Assembly (NCBI RefSeq): GCF_900105455.1
Contig: NZ_FNSF01000002.1
Span: 613,501 to 677,500, forward strand
Source: Tenacibaculum sp. MAR_2009_124
GTDB lineage: Bacteria > Bacteroidota > Bacteroidia > Flavobacteriales > Flavobacteriaceae
Direction: 5' to 3'
DNA length: 64,000 nucleotides
Within the stretch, counting starts at the first letter, position 1; the number at the start of each line of letters is the position of its first letter. Below, one piece after another: positions 25,761 through 35,444 of this stretch. Under the pieces are notes generated by a model. That model was not told the origin of the DNA. It did no database searches and saw only the letters and a program-made list of their open reading frames with translations. The position numbers and the translations under genes are program-made.

Positions 25761-26729
25761 TTATTTTCCAAAATTATACTTCAGTCTAACCGAAATATAT
25801 GGAGCTATATCAAAGAAATATGAGTGTTTATAGTCAAAAATAGTACTTAGTTTACGTTCTCTGAATTGGGCATTTCTTCTACCACTAAAACCAATAACAA
25901 CAGGTATGCTTAACCCTTTACCTATTTTAAATTCTGGTACTAATCCGAAGATTGAGTATTGATGTGAAAACATCATGTTTTTACCCTCTTTTTTTAGGAA
26001 TGCTCCTTGTCCTTTATTTTCTGCAAGTATGCCGATATTGAATGTTTTATCAATATTGTATTTGATATTTAACTCGGCTCCCCTCAACAACGATAAATCA
26101 ATTGATAATTTTTTCTGTGTAGTAAGCCACTTTATATATATAACGGGAAGTATCATTGGAAACCCAAAGGTATTGTTAATGGCTACTCCCAGGCCAGCCT
26201 TAAAGTTTGGATTAACTTGTTTAACAATAATGGCTGCTAAATTAATTAATGTATTATCGAAATTGATTTGATTTATATTTGAATGTGCCATATTAAGACT
26301 TCCACCGAGCACTGCTATCAAAGATAATCGTTCGTTAAGCGGTCTATTGTGGATTAAGCTTAAACTAACGTTTGTAATTTCAGGGATTACTAATTGTTCT
26401 GAAAAGTTATAATTGGTCAAGTTGGTATATGCACCTCCAACATTAATTGCCCATAATTTAGGACTACCATTTTTATTAATTGTTAAAGAAAGAGGAAGTG
26501 TAATATTGGCTTGGTAAACCGTACTTTTTCCCTGACTATTACCAACTCTATTTTTTTCGCTGGTACCAAAAAAACTTGGTTTTACTTCGTGCATATAATT
26601 AGATGTTCCAAAATGTTCAATTTTAAAATCAATTTGTGAGCATACTTTCTGATAGGTTAGTAGAATAAATAATACAAGAACCGTTTTTTTGGTTTGTAAG
26701 GTAAATTTGTTGGCCGTGGTAAAAATCAT
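25761..26729 (-). CDS. Outer-membrane beta-barrel protein (DUF6268-like)
   Basis: About 322 residues from the ATG at 26729, which gives a signal peptide ending YQKVCSQ. An alternative ATG at 26759 adds ten residues. The mature part consists of alternating amphipathic strands typical of an outer-membrane barrel (TLPLSLTINKNG, LSLIHNRPLNERLSLIAVLGGS, INNTFGFPMILPVIYIKW) and ends in an aromatic-rich strand, YISVRLKYNFGK. It resembles the DUF6268 family. Function is unknown. The LytTR regulator lies about 90 bases upstream on the same strand. Confidence 0.7.
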   Translation of the reverse strand: MIFTTANKFTLQTKKTVLVLFILLTYQKVCSQIDFKIEHFGTSNYMHEVKPSFFGTSEKNRVGNSQGKSTVYQANITLPLSLTINKNGSPKLWAINVGGAYTNLTNYNFSEQLVIPEITNVSLSLIHNRPLNERLSLIAVLGGSLNMAHSNINQINFDNTLINLAAIIVKQVNPNFKAGLGVAINNTFGFPMILPVIYIKWLTTQKKLSIDLSLLRGAELNIKYNIDKTFNIGILAENKGQGAFLKKEGKNMMFSHQYSIFGLVPEFKIGKGLSIPVVIGFSGRRNAQFRERKLSTIFDYKHSYFFDIAPYISVRLKYNFGK

Positions 26730-26850
26730 TATTGTTCGTTTTTTAGGCAAACAAATCATAATTAGAGCGAGTAAAAAAAGTATAGTTGTTAGTGGATAAG
26801 TTATGTGGTAAATAAACCGTGTTTGGGATGAATTGAATAGATAAATGGGA

Positions 26851-27666
26851 CTAATTGAATAGAGGTTTTACGGTTTTATAAGAAGCTCTTGAAATAGGAA
26901 TAGTCTCTTCAATACTAGTTAAAGTAAGTGTTGCTTTTTGTGAATTCCCTTGTAGCTTAAATGAATGTTCAGGATTTATTAAATAAGAACGATGGGGCTG
27001 GATTAAAAAAGGAGCTTGAGATAAAATATCGCCCAAACGAGCTCGTAATATTTTGCTTTCAATGTTTTTATTTTTGTAGTTAACAACAACGTAATTATCT
27101 AATGATTTAACATAGAGTAAATCTTCTTTAAAGAGGGTTAATTCTTCATTGTTATTTTGGCCTTTAAGGGTCAGCTTTTCTTGTTGTTCCTTTATTATAA
27201 GTGTCTTTTCTTCCGAGTTTAGTGTGCTGTCTTTAATTAGTAAATAACGGAGAACAACTTTAGGAAAAACTACTAAAGGAAATAGTGGAAGCCCGATATA
27301 ATAAAAAAATAGAGCTAATCTATTAAAAGAAAGTGGGTGCTTTTCAAAAACAAGATCAAGATAAATATAACTAAAAATCATCCCCATTAAAGAAGAGAGA
27401 AGTAGAAAAACTATTTCATTCCATACTGTCCAAGTATTTAATTTTCGATATAAATCATTAGCGATAAAATGACTCGTCAAATAACTAATGAATTTTAAGA
27501 ATCCAAATCCTACTAGTAAAAGAGCTTTATGCTCTCTGCTGGCAATACTTAAATTGAATGGCTGTAAAGCAATTAAAATAAAACTTAATAAAATACCCAA
27601 AACTGCAGCTATTAAAAAGTGCTGTTTAAAAGTTGGGTTATAAGGAAAAGGATTATTTAAATTCAT
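26851..27666 (-). CDS. LytTR-family DNA-binding regulator with a membrane domain
   Basis: A 271-residue protein. Residues about 15-145 contain four hydrophobic segments, residues about 150-170 form a short charged linker, and the C-terminal 100 residues are a LytTR domain (LFKEDLLYVKSLDNYVVVNY, RARLGDIL, PHRSYLINPEHSFKL, IPISRASYKTVKPLF). LytTR proteins bind paired direct repeats. With no receiver domain, this is a membrane-bound one-component regulator. It lies between the barrel gene and the divergent GLPGLI gene, either of which could be a target. Confidence 0.85.
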   Translation of the reverse strand: MNLNNPFPYNPTFKQHFLIAAVLGILLSFILIALQPFNLSIASREHKALLLVGFGFLKFISYLTSHFIANDLYRKLNTWTVWNEIVFLLLSSLMGMIFSYIYLDLVFEKHPLSFNRLALFFYYIGLPLFPLVVFPKVVLRYLLIKDSTLNSEEKTLIIKEQQEKLTLKGQNNNEELTLFKEDLLYVKSLDNYVVVNYKNKNIESKILRARLGDILSQAPFLIQPHRSYLINPEHSFKLQGNSQKATLTLTSIEETIPISRASYKTVKPLFN

Positions 27667-27859
27667 TGATTAAAATCTCGATTTCTTGGTGAACAAATTT
27701 AACCCAAATTTTTGTTTGAGTTAGAAGAGAAATTAATGTGTAAATATTTTTAGGAAATATTTATGGTTTTACATCGTATAGACAAGTGTTTTTTACAACT
27801 ATTTATTAATAGTTTAGTTGTGTAGTTTGTTGTTTTATAGGGGTGAAGGTGTTTTAGTG

Positions 27860-27889
27860 TTGTTTTTGTTTAATTTTTTATTAAATTTG
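27860..27889 (+). promoter_or_regulatory. Promoter of the GLPGLI/receptor pair
   Basis: TTG at 27860-27862, 19 bases, then TAAATTTG at 27882-27889. This is a full Bacteroidota consensus, 22 bases before the ATG at 27912. Confidence 0.6.
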
Positions 27890-27911
27890 TTAAACATAAA
27901 ACATACTTATT

Positions 27912-28748
27912 ATGAAATCAATTCTATTCAAATCTAGTTTTCTTCTGTTGTTTACATTATTATCCTTTAAAACGAGTGTTCAACAGTTTAGAGGACAAGC
28001 GATATATTTTTCTAAATCAAAAATGGAATTGGGGCGATGGGGAGCTAGAATGAGTGAAACCCAAAAGAAGCAAATTCAAGCGAGGTTGAAAAATAGACTT
28101 GAAAAAACGTATGTTCTAAATTTTAACAAGAAAGAATCGTTTTTTGAAGAAGAAGAAAAATTGGATGCGATATCTGGTGCAACGGATACTTGGGGAAAAA
28201 ACTTTACTCAAGGTGATCAATACAAAAATGTTCAGGAAAATTCTTTGGTCCAAAGTCAAGAGTTCTACGGTAAAAGGTTTTTGGTTAAGGATCAGCTTCA
28301 AAAGATAGAATGGATAATAGGAAAAGAAACGAAGCAGATTGGAAAATATTTATGTTTTAAAGCAACCGCTTCAGTGCCAACTTCAGAATTAAAATGGTAT
28401 AATTTTTCATGGAGTGATCTCAGAAAAGAAAATCCAAAGAAAACAGATTCATTAGCAACTAAAAATACGGAATCTAAAATAAAAGTGACGGAAATCGAAG
28501 CTTGGTATACTCTTCAAATCCCTGTAAGTCATGGCCCTGCTGAATATTGGGGGCTTCCGGGTTTAATATTAGAAGTAAGTGCTGGAAATACGGTTATATT
28601 ATGTTCTAAAGTTATCATAAATCCTAAAGAAGAAATAGTTATTCAAGCTCCTTCAAAAGGAAAAGAAATAACTAAGGTAGAGTATCAGAAAACCATTCGA
28701 GGTAAAATGATAGAAATGAGAAATAATAGAGGACGAAGAAGAGAGTAA
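27912..28748 (+). CDS. GLPGLI family protein
   Basis: A 278-residue exported protein (signal peptide about residues 1-22). It carries the family-defining motif WGLPGLILEVSAGN near residue 217 and a preceding EAWYTLQIPVSHGPAEYW segment. A basic, Arg-rich tail ends the protein. GLPGLI proteins occur in Bacteroidota next to outer-membrane receptors; their function is unknown. A receptor-like gene follows 107 bases downstream on the same strand, reproducing that arrangement. Confidence 0.87.
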   Translation: MKSILFKSSFLLLFTLLSFKTSVQQFRGQAIYFSKSKMELGRWGARMSETQKKQIQARLKNRLEKTYVLNFNKKESFFEEEEKLDAISGATDTWGKNFTQGDQYKNVQENSLVQSQEFYGKRFLVKDQLQKIEWIIGKETKQIGKYLCFKATASVPTSELKWYNFSWSDLRKENPKKTDSLATKNTESKIKVTEIEAWYTLQIPVSHGPAEYWGLPGLILEVSAGNTVILCSKVIINPKEEIVIQAPSKGKEITKVEYQKTIRGKMIEMRNNRGRRRE

Positions 28749-28855
28749 TAGCTATGGTTATCAATTTACAAGAGATAGGTTGATAGGCTTTTTGAGTTCT
28801 TTAAAGAATAAAATCTAATTTATAGTTCAAATAATTATTTATGAAATCATAGTTT

Positions 28856-31570
28856 ATGCTGAAAATACTAACATTTATTTGCTTATTATTTGCAACAAAA
28901 TTTTACGCCCAATTAAGCATAACTGGTGTTGTAAAAGATAGTTTAAATACACCTCTAGAATTAGCAAATGTAATAGCCATTGATAAGACGACGAATCTCT
29001 TAGAATCGTATGCTATTACTGATGAAAAAGGATCGTTTAAATTAAATCTAAAGAAAAATCAAACTTATAATATTCAAATAAGTTATGTTGGGATGAAAAC
29101 TTATGAAGAACAAATTAAGATTGAAGAGAAGGATATTGTCAAGGATTTTGTGTTGCAAGTTGATAATACTTTAGATGAAGTAGAGGTAACATATGAAATG
29201 CCTGTAGTCATAAAAGGAGATACTTTAGTGTATAACGCGGATTCTTTTAAAAATGGAACTGAACGAAAGTTAGAGGATGTTTTGGAAAAGTTACCTGGTA
29301 TTGAAATTAATGAAGAAGGACAGGTGGAAGTAGAAGGAAAAGTAGTCAATAAATTAATGGTTAATGGGAAAGATTTTTTCGATGGAGATACAAAGTTAGC
29401 AACAAAAAATATTCCTTCAAAGGCAGTGGATAAAATTCAAGTATTGAGAAATTATTCTGAGGTTGGTCAACTAAGTAGCGTGAGAAATAACCAAGATAAT
29501 GTAGCGTTAAATATAAAATTGAAAGAAGGGAAAGAAAATTTTTGGTTTGGTAATGTAACTGTTGGTGCGGGTGCCGCTCCAGAAGATGAGTTATATTTGG
29601 TTCAACCCAAATTATTTTATTACGATCCAGCTTACAGTATTAATTTTATAGGCGATTTTAATAATATAGGTGAGTTATCATTAAATAGAAGAGATATTCG
29701 AGGTTTTGGAGGAGGATTTCGAACTCCAAGTAAAAGCAGTGGAACGGATATTAATATAGGAGATAATGGACTTAGTTTTTTAACCAATCAAAGCGATGCC
29801 TTAAAAATAGAAAACCAACTAGCAACGGCCAATTTCAGTTACTCTCCTAAGAAAACATTGGATTTTAGTGGTTTTTTAGTTTTTAATAGCAGCAAAATAG
29901 TGTCTCAAGAATCAAGATTTATTCGATATACCAATGAAGAGTTAGGAGTTCCTGATGAGTCCATAGGGCAGAATGGAGAAGAAAGATCAAATCAAGGAGT
30001 TCTAAAGTTGAGTACTTCATATAAACCGAACTATAACAATCAGCTTGATTATAATTTCATAGGTAAATTGTCGAATGATCGTCAGAATCAAAACATATTT
30101 TCAAATGTTGTAGGAGGAACAAATCAGGACGAGGAAGCCACACCATATAGTATAAATCAAAATTTGAACTATTATTATACCTTAAATGAAGATAATATTT
30201 TTGCTTTTGAAGCTCAGCATTTAATAAGGAATGAAGATCCCTTTTATAGCGCAGTTTTGCAAAACACTACAAGTTTGAATGATCCATTCGACACTACAGC
30301 GAACCAGTTAGGGTTGGATGATTCATTAGACAATTATAATTTAGCTCAAAACAGAAGAATTCATTCTAATCAATTAGATACTAAACTTGATTATTATAAC
30401 ATAATAAATACGAAAAGTAATTTAAATTTAACATTAGGTTTCATAGCAAGTTATCAAGAGTTTAATTCTAACATTTTTCAATTTTTAAATAATGGAGCTA
30501 TTTTTAATCCGACGCCTTTATTTAATAATGGGAAGGCAATGAATGATGTAGAATATCAGTTCAATGATGTTTATTTTGGGGCACATTATCGATTTAGAAA
30601 AGGGAAACTTACCATTACTCCTGGGTTTTCCGTACATTCTTATGGTAATAGAAACAGTCAGTTTGGTGTTACTAAAGAAGATAATTTTTTTAGAATACTA
30701 CCAGATTTTGAAACAAGAATTCAATTCAAAAAAAGTGAAGCACTAACGTTGAGGTATGAGATGCGTAACCAATTTACTGATGTAACACGATTGGCCCAAG
30801 GCTTGGTTTTAAATAATTACAATAATATACAATTTGGAGACCCTGAACTACAGAATGCCTTATCTCATAATTTGAGTTTGTTATACAGTAGCTTCAACTT
30901 GTTTAATTATACGAATGTTTTTGCAAGAATAAGTTATTCCAGTAATATTGATCAGATAAGAAATCTAACCAATTTTGAAAATGTAATCAGAACAAGTACT
31001 TTTTTCAATTCGAATTTTTCGGATGAAAATTTCAATGCTTTTGGTAGAGTTCAAAGAACCTTTGGGAAAATAAGAGCTAGTTTAAATACACGTTTTAATT
31101 ATAGTAAAATAAATCAGTTCATTCAAGGAGTGCAGTCACTAAATCAAAACTATACTCAGGTTTATGTTCCAGGGATTCGTACCAATTATCTGAAAGCTCC
31201 AAATATTAACTTAAGATATAGTTATAGTATTTCGAATAATAACCAAGGGAGTCGAAAAACAACGTTTATTACTAATGCTCCTTCTATTGAAATAGATGCT
31301 TATATATGGAATTCAGTAACACTTGTATCTAACTACACTTATACGAATCAAGATTTTGGAGATGGAAATTCTCAATCTTTTCGAAATCTCGAAGCTACCA
31401 TTTCTTACAGGAAGAACAAAGACGCTAAGTGGGAGTACCAAATTAAAGGAACCAATTTATTAAATATAAATACTCAGGTGAGAAATAGTACAAATGATAT
31501 TTCTGTTTTTTCTGCAGAAACTTTTATACAACCTCGTTTTATAACTTTCCGTTTTATTTATAATTTGTAG
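28856..31570 (+). CDS. TonB-dependent-receptor-like outer-membrane protein with carboxypeptidase-regulatory-like domain
   Basis: A 904-residue outer-membrane protein. Order of parts: signal peptide (about 1-18), a carboxypeptidase-D regulatory-like beta-sandwich (SITGVVKDSLNTPLELANVI, to about residue 105), a plug-like domain (GDTLVYNADSFKNGTERKLEDVLEKLPG region, to about 215), then a large barrel ending RFITFRFIYNL. A clear TonB box is not visible. Such proteins import substrates or act as outer-membrane assembly partners. It follows the GLPGLI gene and probably shares its promoter. The substrate is unknown. Confidence 0.85.
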   Translation: MLKILTFICLLFATKFYAQLSITGVVKDSLNTPLELANVIAIDKTTNLLESYAITDEKGSFKLNLKKNQTYNIQISYVGMKTYEEQIKIEEKDIVKDFVLQVDNTLDEVEVTYEMPVVIKGDTLVYNADSFKNGTERKLEDVLEKLPGIEINEEGQVEVEGKVVNKLMVNGKDFFDGDTKLATKNIPSKAVDKIQVLRNYSEVGQLSSVRNNQDNVALNIKLKEGKENFWFGNVTVGAGAAPEDELYLVQPKLFYYDPAYSINFIGDFNNIGELSLNRRDIRGFGGGFRTPSKSSGTDINIGDNGLSFLTNQSDALKIENQLATANFSYSPKKTLDFSGFLVFNSSKIVSQESRFIRYTNEELGVPDESIGQNGEERSNQGVLKLSTSYKPNYNNQLDYNFIGKLSNDRQNQNIFSNVVGGTNQDEEATPYSINQNLNYYYTLNEDNIFAFEAQHLIRNEDPFYSAVLQNTTSLNDPFDTTANQLGLDDSLDNYNLAQNRRIHSNQLDTKLDYYNIINTKSNLNLTLGFIASYQEFNSNIFQFLNNGAIFNPTPLFNNGKAMNDVEYQFNDVYFGAHYRFRKGKLTITPGFSVHSYGNRNSQFGVTKEDNFFRILPDFETRIQFKKSEALTLRYEMRNQFTDVTRLAQGLVLNNYNNIQFGDPELQNALSHNLSLLYSSFNLFNYTNVFARISYSSNIDQIRNLTNFENVIRTSTFFNSNFSDENFNAFGRVQRTFGKIRASLNTRFNYSKINQFIQGVQSLNQNYTQVYVPGIRTNYLKAPNINLRYSYSISNNNQGSRKTTFITNAPSIEIDAYIWNSVTLVSNYTYTNQDFGDGNSQSFRNLEATISYRKNKDAKWEYQIKGTNLLNINTQVRNSTNDISVFSAETFIQPRFITFRFIYNL

Positions 31571-31648
31571 TTTATACTTTCATTATTATTCATCTGTAAA
31601 ACTTGGGATCTCTAATCAAAATAGTATTTTCGCAAAAAAATAATTTAT

Positions 31649-33280
31649 ATGATTACTGTAGATCAGTTGACTGTTGAATTTAGCGGGAAGTCGTTGTTTA
31701 GCGATGTTTCTTATGTTATTAATGAAAATGATAAAATTGCCTTAATGGGTAAAAATGGAGCTGGTAAATCTACAATGATGAAAATTATTGCTGGCTTAAC
31801 AAAACCTACTAAAGGAGGTGTTCGCACACCTAAAGATACCGTTATAGCTTATTTACCTCAGCATTTACTCATGGAGGATGATTGCACTGTTAAAGAAGAG
31901 GCAGCTAAAGCTTTCGATACCATTTTCAAAATGAAAACGGAAATGGATTCGTTAAATAAACAGTTGGAAACGAGAACTGATTATGAATCCGATGAGTATA
32001 TGAAACTCATTGAGCGAGTATCGGATTTAGGAGAAAGCTATTATGCTTTGGAAGAGATTAATTATGAAGCCGAGGTTGAAAAAGCGCTGAAAGGATTGGG
32101 TTTTAAGCAAGAAGATTTAAATAGACAAACTTCTGAGTTTAGCGGAGGATGGAGAATGCGCATTGAATTGGCTAAAATTTTATTGCAAAAGCCAGATCTG
32201 ATTTTGCTAGATGAACCCACAAATCATGTAGATATAGAATCTGTTATTTGGTTAGAAAATTTTTTAAAGAATAAAGCCAAAGCGGTAGTTGTAATTTCAC
32301 ATGATAGAGCTTTTATCGATAATATAACGAACAGAACTATCGAGGTTACGATGGGAACAATTTACGATTACAAAGCGAATTATTCTCATTATTTAGAATT
32401 GAGAAAGGAGAGACGAGAGCAACAGTTAAAGGCATACGAAGAGCAGCAAAAGTTTATTGCAGAAACCAGGTCATTTATTGAACGCTTTAAAGGAACTTAT
32501 TCTAAAACGAACCAAGTAGCTTCTCGTGAGCGCATGCTTGAAAAATTAGTATTAGTTGAAATTGATGAATTAGACAACTCTTCGCTAAAACTTCGTTTCC
32601 CTCCATCGCCAAGGTCAGGTGATTACCCCGTTCGTGTGGAAGGACTTACAAAAAAGTATGGTGATTTGACCGTTTTTGAAGACGCTAGCTTTTCTATTTC
32701 TAGAGGAGAAAAAGTTGCTTTCGTAGGAAGAAATGGTGAAGGTAAATCAACTATGATTAAAGCAATTATGGGAGAAATAGATTTTGATGGCGAGTGTGGA
32801 TTAGGGCATAACGCTAAAGTCGGGTATTTTGCTCAAAATCAAGCCTCATTATTAGATCCTGAACTAACTGTATTTGAAACAGTAGACGAAGTTGCAGAGG
32901 GAGATGTAAGAACTCAGATAAAGAATATCCTTGGAAGATTTATGTTTGGAGGAGATGATATTGACAAAAAGGTAAAGGTACTTTCAGGAGGAGAAAGAAC
33001 ACGATTGGCAATGGTTAAATTATTGCTTGAGCCCGTTAATTTATTAATTCTCGATGAGCCGACAAACCATTTAGATTTACGATCAAAAGATGTGATTAAA
33101 GAGGCTTTAAAACATTTTGACGGTACTCTTATTTTGGTTTCTCATGATAGAGATTTCTTACAAGGACTTTCGCAAAAAGTATTTGAATTTAGAGATAAGC
33201 GCGTTATTGAACATTTCGAAACTATCGATGTTTTTTTAGAACGAAATAATATTAAAGCCCTAAAGGAGATAGATTTGTAG
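31649..33280 (+). CDS. ABC-F family ATPase (translation factor type)
   Basis: A 543-residue protein with two ATP-binding cassettes and no membrane segments. The first has Walker A GKNGAGKST, signature FSGGWRMRIELA and Walker B LILLDEPTNHVD. The second has GRNGEGKST, LSGGERTRLAMV and LLILDEPTNHLD. Between them lies a charged linker helix pair (ELRKERREQQLKAYEEQQ region), the ABC-F hallmark that inserts into the ribosomal E site. It resembles the housekeeping YbiT/EttA-like groups more than antibiotic-resistance types. It acts on ribosomes in the cytoplasm. Confidence 0.9.
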   Translation: MITVDQLTVEFSGKSLFSDVSYVINENDKIALMGKNGAGKSTMMKIIAGLTKPTKGGVRTPKDTVIAYLPQHLLMEDDCTVKEEAAKAFDTIFKMKTEMDSLNKQLETRTDYESDEYMKLIERVSDLGESYYALEEINYEAEVEKALKGLGFKQEDLNRQTSEFSGGWRMRIELAKILLQKPDLILLDEPTNHVDIESVIWLENFLKNKAKAVVVISHDRAFIDNITNRTIEVTMGTIYDYKANYSHYLELRKERREQQLKAYEEQQKFIAETRSFIERFKGTYSKTNQVASRERMLEKLVLVEIDELDNSSLKLRFPPSPRSGDYPVRVEGLTKKYGDLTVFEDASFSISRGEKVAFVGRNGEGKSTMIKAIMGEIDFDGECGLGHNAKVGYFAQNQASLLDPELTVFETVDEVAEGDVRTQIKNILGRFMFGGDDIDKKVKVLSGGERTRLAMVKLLLEPVNLLILDEPTNHLDLRSKDVIKEALKHFDGTLILVSHDRDFLQGLSQKVFEFRDKRVIEHFETIDVFLERNNIKALKEIDL

Positions 33281-33285
33281 TGAGT

Positions 33286-33316
33286 TTGGAAAATTACTAC
33301 TATACTAATTTTCAAA
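33286..33316. terminator. Hairpin between convergent ABC-F and methyltransferase genes
   Basis: GAAAATTA at 33289-33296 pairs with TAATTTTC at 33306-33313, extended by TTT/AAA. It sits in the 24-base gap between two convergent genes and runs into the last codons of the minus-strand gene. Confidence 0.5.
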
Positions 33317-34294
33317 AACTACCTCGAGGCTAGGGTGATTGTTTACATGATAGTATGTTTTAATACGTTGATTTTTGGTTAACTCGGAAATGTCATTATG
33401 TATAAAAGGAATGGTAAGGCCACTTTCGTTATAATTGAGAATTATATTATCAAATATTTGTATTTCGGTAAGTATGGCAAAATTTTTATAATGGTAAATT
33501 TCGTTAGGATCTATTGTAACTGTTTGTAAGGGAAACTTATATTCATTGTTATTGCTAAAGTCTTTAGAATACGTAGTTATGAGTTTTTTATTTAAATCAA
33601 ATACAGTATCAATAATTTGATATGGTTGCTTTTCTTTTTGAGAGTTATCAAAAGAAGTGATAAGAGCCGCATGAAGCTTAATACTTTGAGGAATCATGAT
33701 GGTGTCTTTTTTCATTTGACTTAGAATATTCATCATAACAGCAACCTGTTGCTCTTTTTCGAGAGCTCGTTGCATGGTTTCACTAATAACAATGTCAGAT
33801 TGCTGATTTTTATTGAATTTATATGTAGAAGCATCGGCTTGGATAAATTCTTGCACATAGTTGTCAAAACCTAAAGAACTAATTATCTTTTTCAAGTACA
33901 AAGAAGTTTCTTTATTAACTTCTATTAAGATAACGTTCAGTTGTTTTGATGAAAATAAAGGGAGAAGGGGTAGTATTAGAGTGGCAAAAGGTCCAGTACC
34001 AGCGTATAAGATTTTTACAGTCTCCTTTTCGTTTAGCTTTTCTTGGATGGCTTTATATATTCCTTGAATAAACTTTTTAGTTCTTAATAAATCATCAAGG
34101 CATAAGGCGGCCCATTTTGTACCCAAAGCTTTACCTTTATCAAAAAATAAGTCATTGTTTCCATCCATATCAGAAATGTCTAATTCTGACAGTTCGTAAA
34201 CTAAAGATTTGAAATTTTCAATTGTACGTTTTAGTTCTGCGAAATCAACTTCCTCTTTAATAAGAACTTCTGCAATTTTCTTTAAATTTTCCAT
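33305..34294 (-). CDS. PRMT-like SAM-dependent methyltransferase
   Basis: A 329-residue protein I recognise only at fold level. Residues 92-131 form the SAM-binding start of a class I methyltransferase: VKILYAGTGPFATLILPLL (motif I) and VILIEVNKET with the acidic ribose-binding residue. At 153-156 is ADAS. Residues 171-181, SETMQRALEKE, resemble the double-E loop (SExM...L..E) of protein arginine methyltransferases, and IMIPQSIKLHAALI follows where PRMTs have their P-x-x-x beta-barrel entry. No clear THW loop is seen. The N-terminal 90 residues are helical. Substrate unknown; it appears monocistronic. Confidence 0.6.
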   Translation of the reverse strand: MENLKKIAEVLIKEEVDFAELKRTIENFKSLVYELSELDISDMDGNNDLFFDKGKALGTKWAALCLDDLLRTKKFIQGIYKAIQEKLNEKETVKILYAGTGPFATLILPLLPLFSSKQLNVILIEVNKETSLYLKKIISSLGFDNYVQEFIQADASTYKFNKNQQSDIVISETMQRALEKEQQVAVMMNILSQMKKDTIMIPQSIKLHAALITSFDNSQKEKQPYQIIDTVFDLNKKLITTYSKDFSNNNEYKFPLQTVTIDPNEIYHYKNFAILTEIQIFDNIILNYNESGLTIPFIHNDISELTKNQRIKTYYHVNNHPSLEVVFEN

Positions 34295-34550
34295 AATTAG
34301 TAGTTTATTTCACTAAATATACAAAACCAATATGATTATTTATACAGGTGACTGCTGATCCTTTAAAATTACACAAGTTTCCTTGTATTATATCAAATGA
34401 ATTTTAAAATGCTGCAAAAAATACGACGTTGCTTTTTTCTTTTTCAAAACTGTAAAACCCTTACATAACATAAGCTACGGGATTGTTTTTCAATGAAGAA
34501 AAAGGGAGAATGAACAAGTATTTATGTGGAATTTTATGGGGCGTTTGGTA

Positions 34551-35444
34551 TCAGAATGCTTTACTAGCCCATTGAGTTCTCATTTCGGTTCCAATTTCGA
34601 TAAACTCATCATCAAAATCATTAATTCGGAAAGAGCCGAAACAAACATCAGGTAAAATAGAATCTACTCGTATATGGAAGTCTTCGAATTTTGTTGAAAA
34701 TGAAACCCCTTTTTTAATTCCATCTTTTGCTCCTTTATTCAATTTAATTCTCCAAAAAGCGTATTGCTGAAATTTACTGTTTTTTAATTCTTTTTCAGTA
34801 TCAATAATATTTGCCGAAATAGGTTTGGTTAAAAAGTAGGTTCTCCATTGCTGAGGTATTTGTTCAATATTAAAAGAGGTTTTAACACTATCAGTAGGTT
34901 TATAAGTTCTTTTAAAATAATAACCTCCTTCGCTAGGCTCTATTCCTGAATTGAAAAAATAAGCAAAGCGTTGAAAGTCATTTTTTTCGTCATGATTGGA
35001 GATGGAATTAAACTGATCAGAAAGTAAATATTCTTTATCATTCCACTTAACGATATAATACCTAGTGTTAATTTTAGAGTCATTTTGTTCATAAGAATAT
35101 ATATTTGATTCTTTTACGTTTTCAAAACGTTTAACAAGAAGAGTCATTTCAGTCTCTTTTGGTTCAAGAGTAATAACGTTGCTTGTTTTTTGGAAAGTAC
35201 CGTAATGTTTTTTTATAGTAGTATCACCGTTAACTCTATTAATATTTTCGGTAATTACGAATCTATTATCTTTTAAAAGGTTAATGTTTTTCGCATAGTT
35301 AATAGCATTAAAAGAATAGTTTGTAACAATTTCGTTATTTTTCGATTTATTGTTAATCTGCGAACTATTCGAGTTCCTGTTAAAAGAACAGGAACTATAG
35401 AGCACGGCAGTAGTAAATAAAACTATTGCGGTTAAAGTTTTCAT
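34551..35444 (-). CDS. Lipoprotein of unknown function
   Basis: A 297-residue protein with a lipoprotein signal (MKTLTAIVLFTTAVLYSSCS, Cys at residue 19). The mature protein is Asn/Ser-rich at first and then has beta-strand-like segments (for example RYYIVKWNDKEYLLSDQF and DFHIRVDSILPDVCFGSFRI). I recognise no domain. The gene stands alone, with about 250 and 410 bases of non-coding sequence on either side. Confidence 0.75.
   Translation of the reverse strand: MKTLTAIVLFTTAVLYSSCSFNRNSNSSQINNKSKNNEIVTNYSFNAINYAKNINLLKDNRFVITENINRVNGDTTIKKHYGTFQKTSNVITLEPKETEMTLLVKRFENVKESNIYSYEQNDSKINTRYYIVKWNDKEYLLSDQFNSISNHDEKNDFQRFAYFFNSGIEPSEGGYYFKRTYKPTDSVKTSFNIEQIPQQWRTYFLTKPISANIIDTEKELKNSKFQQYAFWRIKLNKGAKDGIKKGVSFSTKFEDFHIRVDSILPDVCFGSFRINDFDDEFIEIGTEMRTQWASKAF

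Noticed and set aside
31649..33280. ABC-F antibiotic-resistance protein
   Set aside because: Linker and motifs look like the housekeeping YbiT/EttA-type groups; no resistance context.
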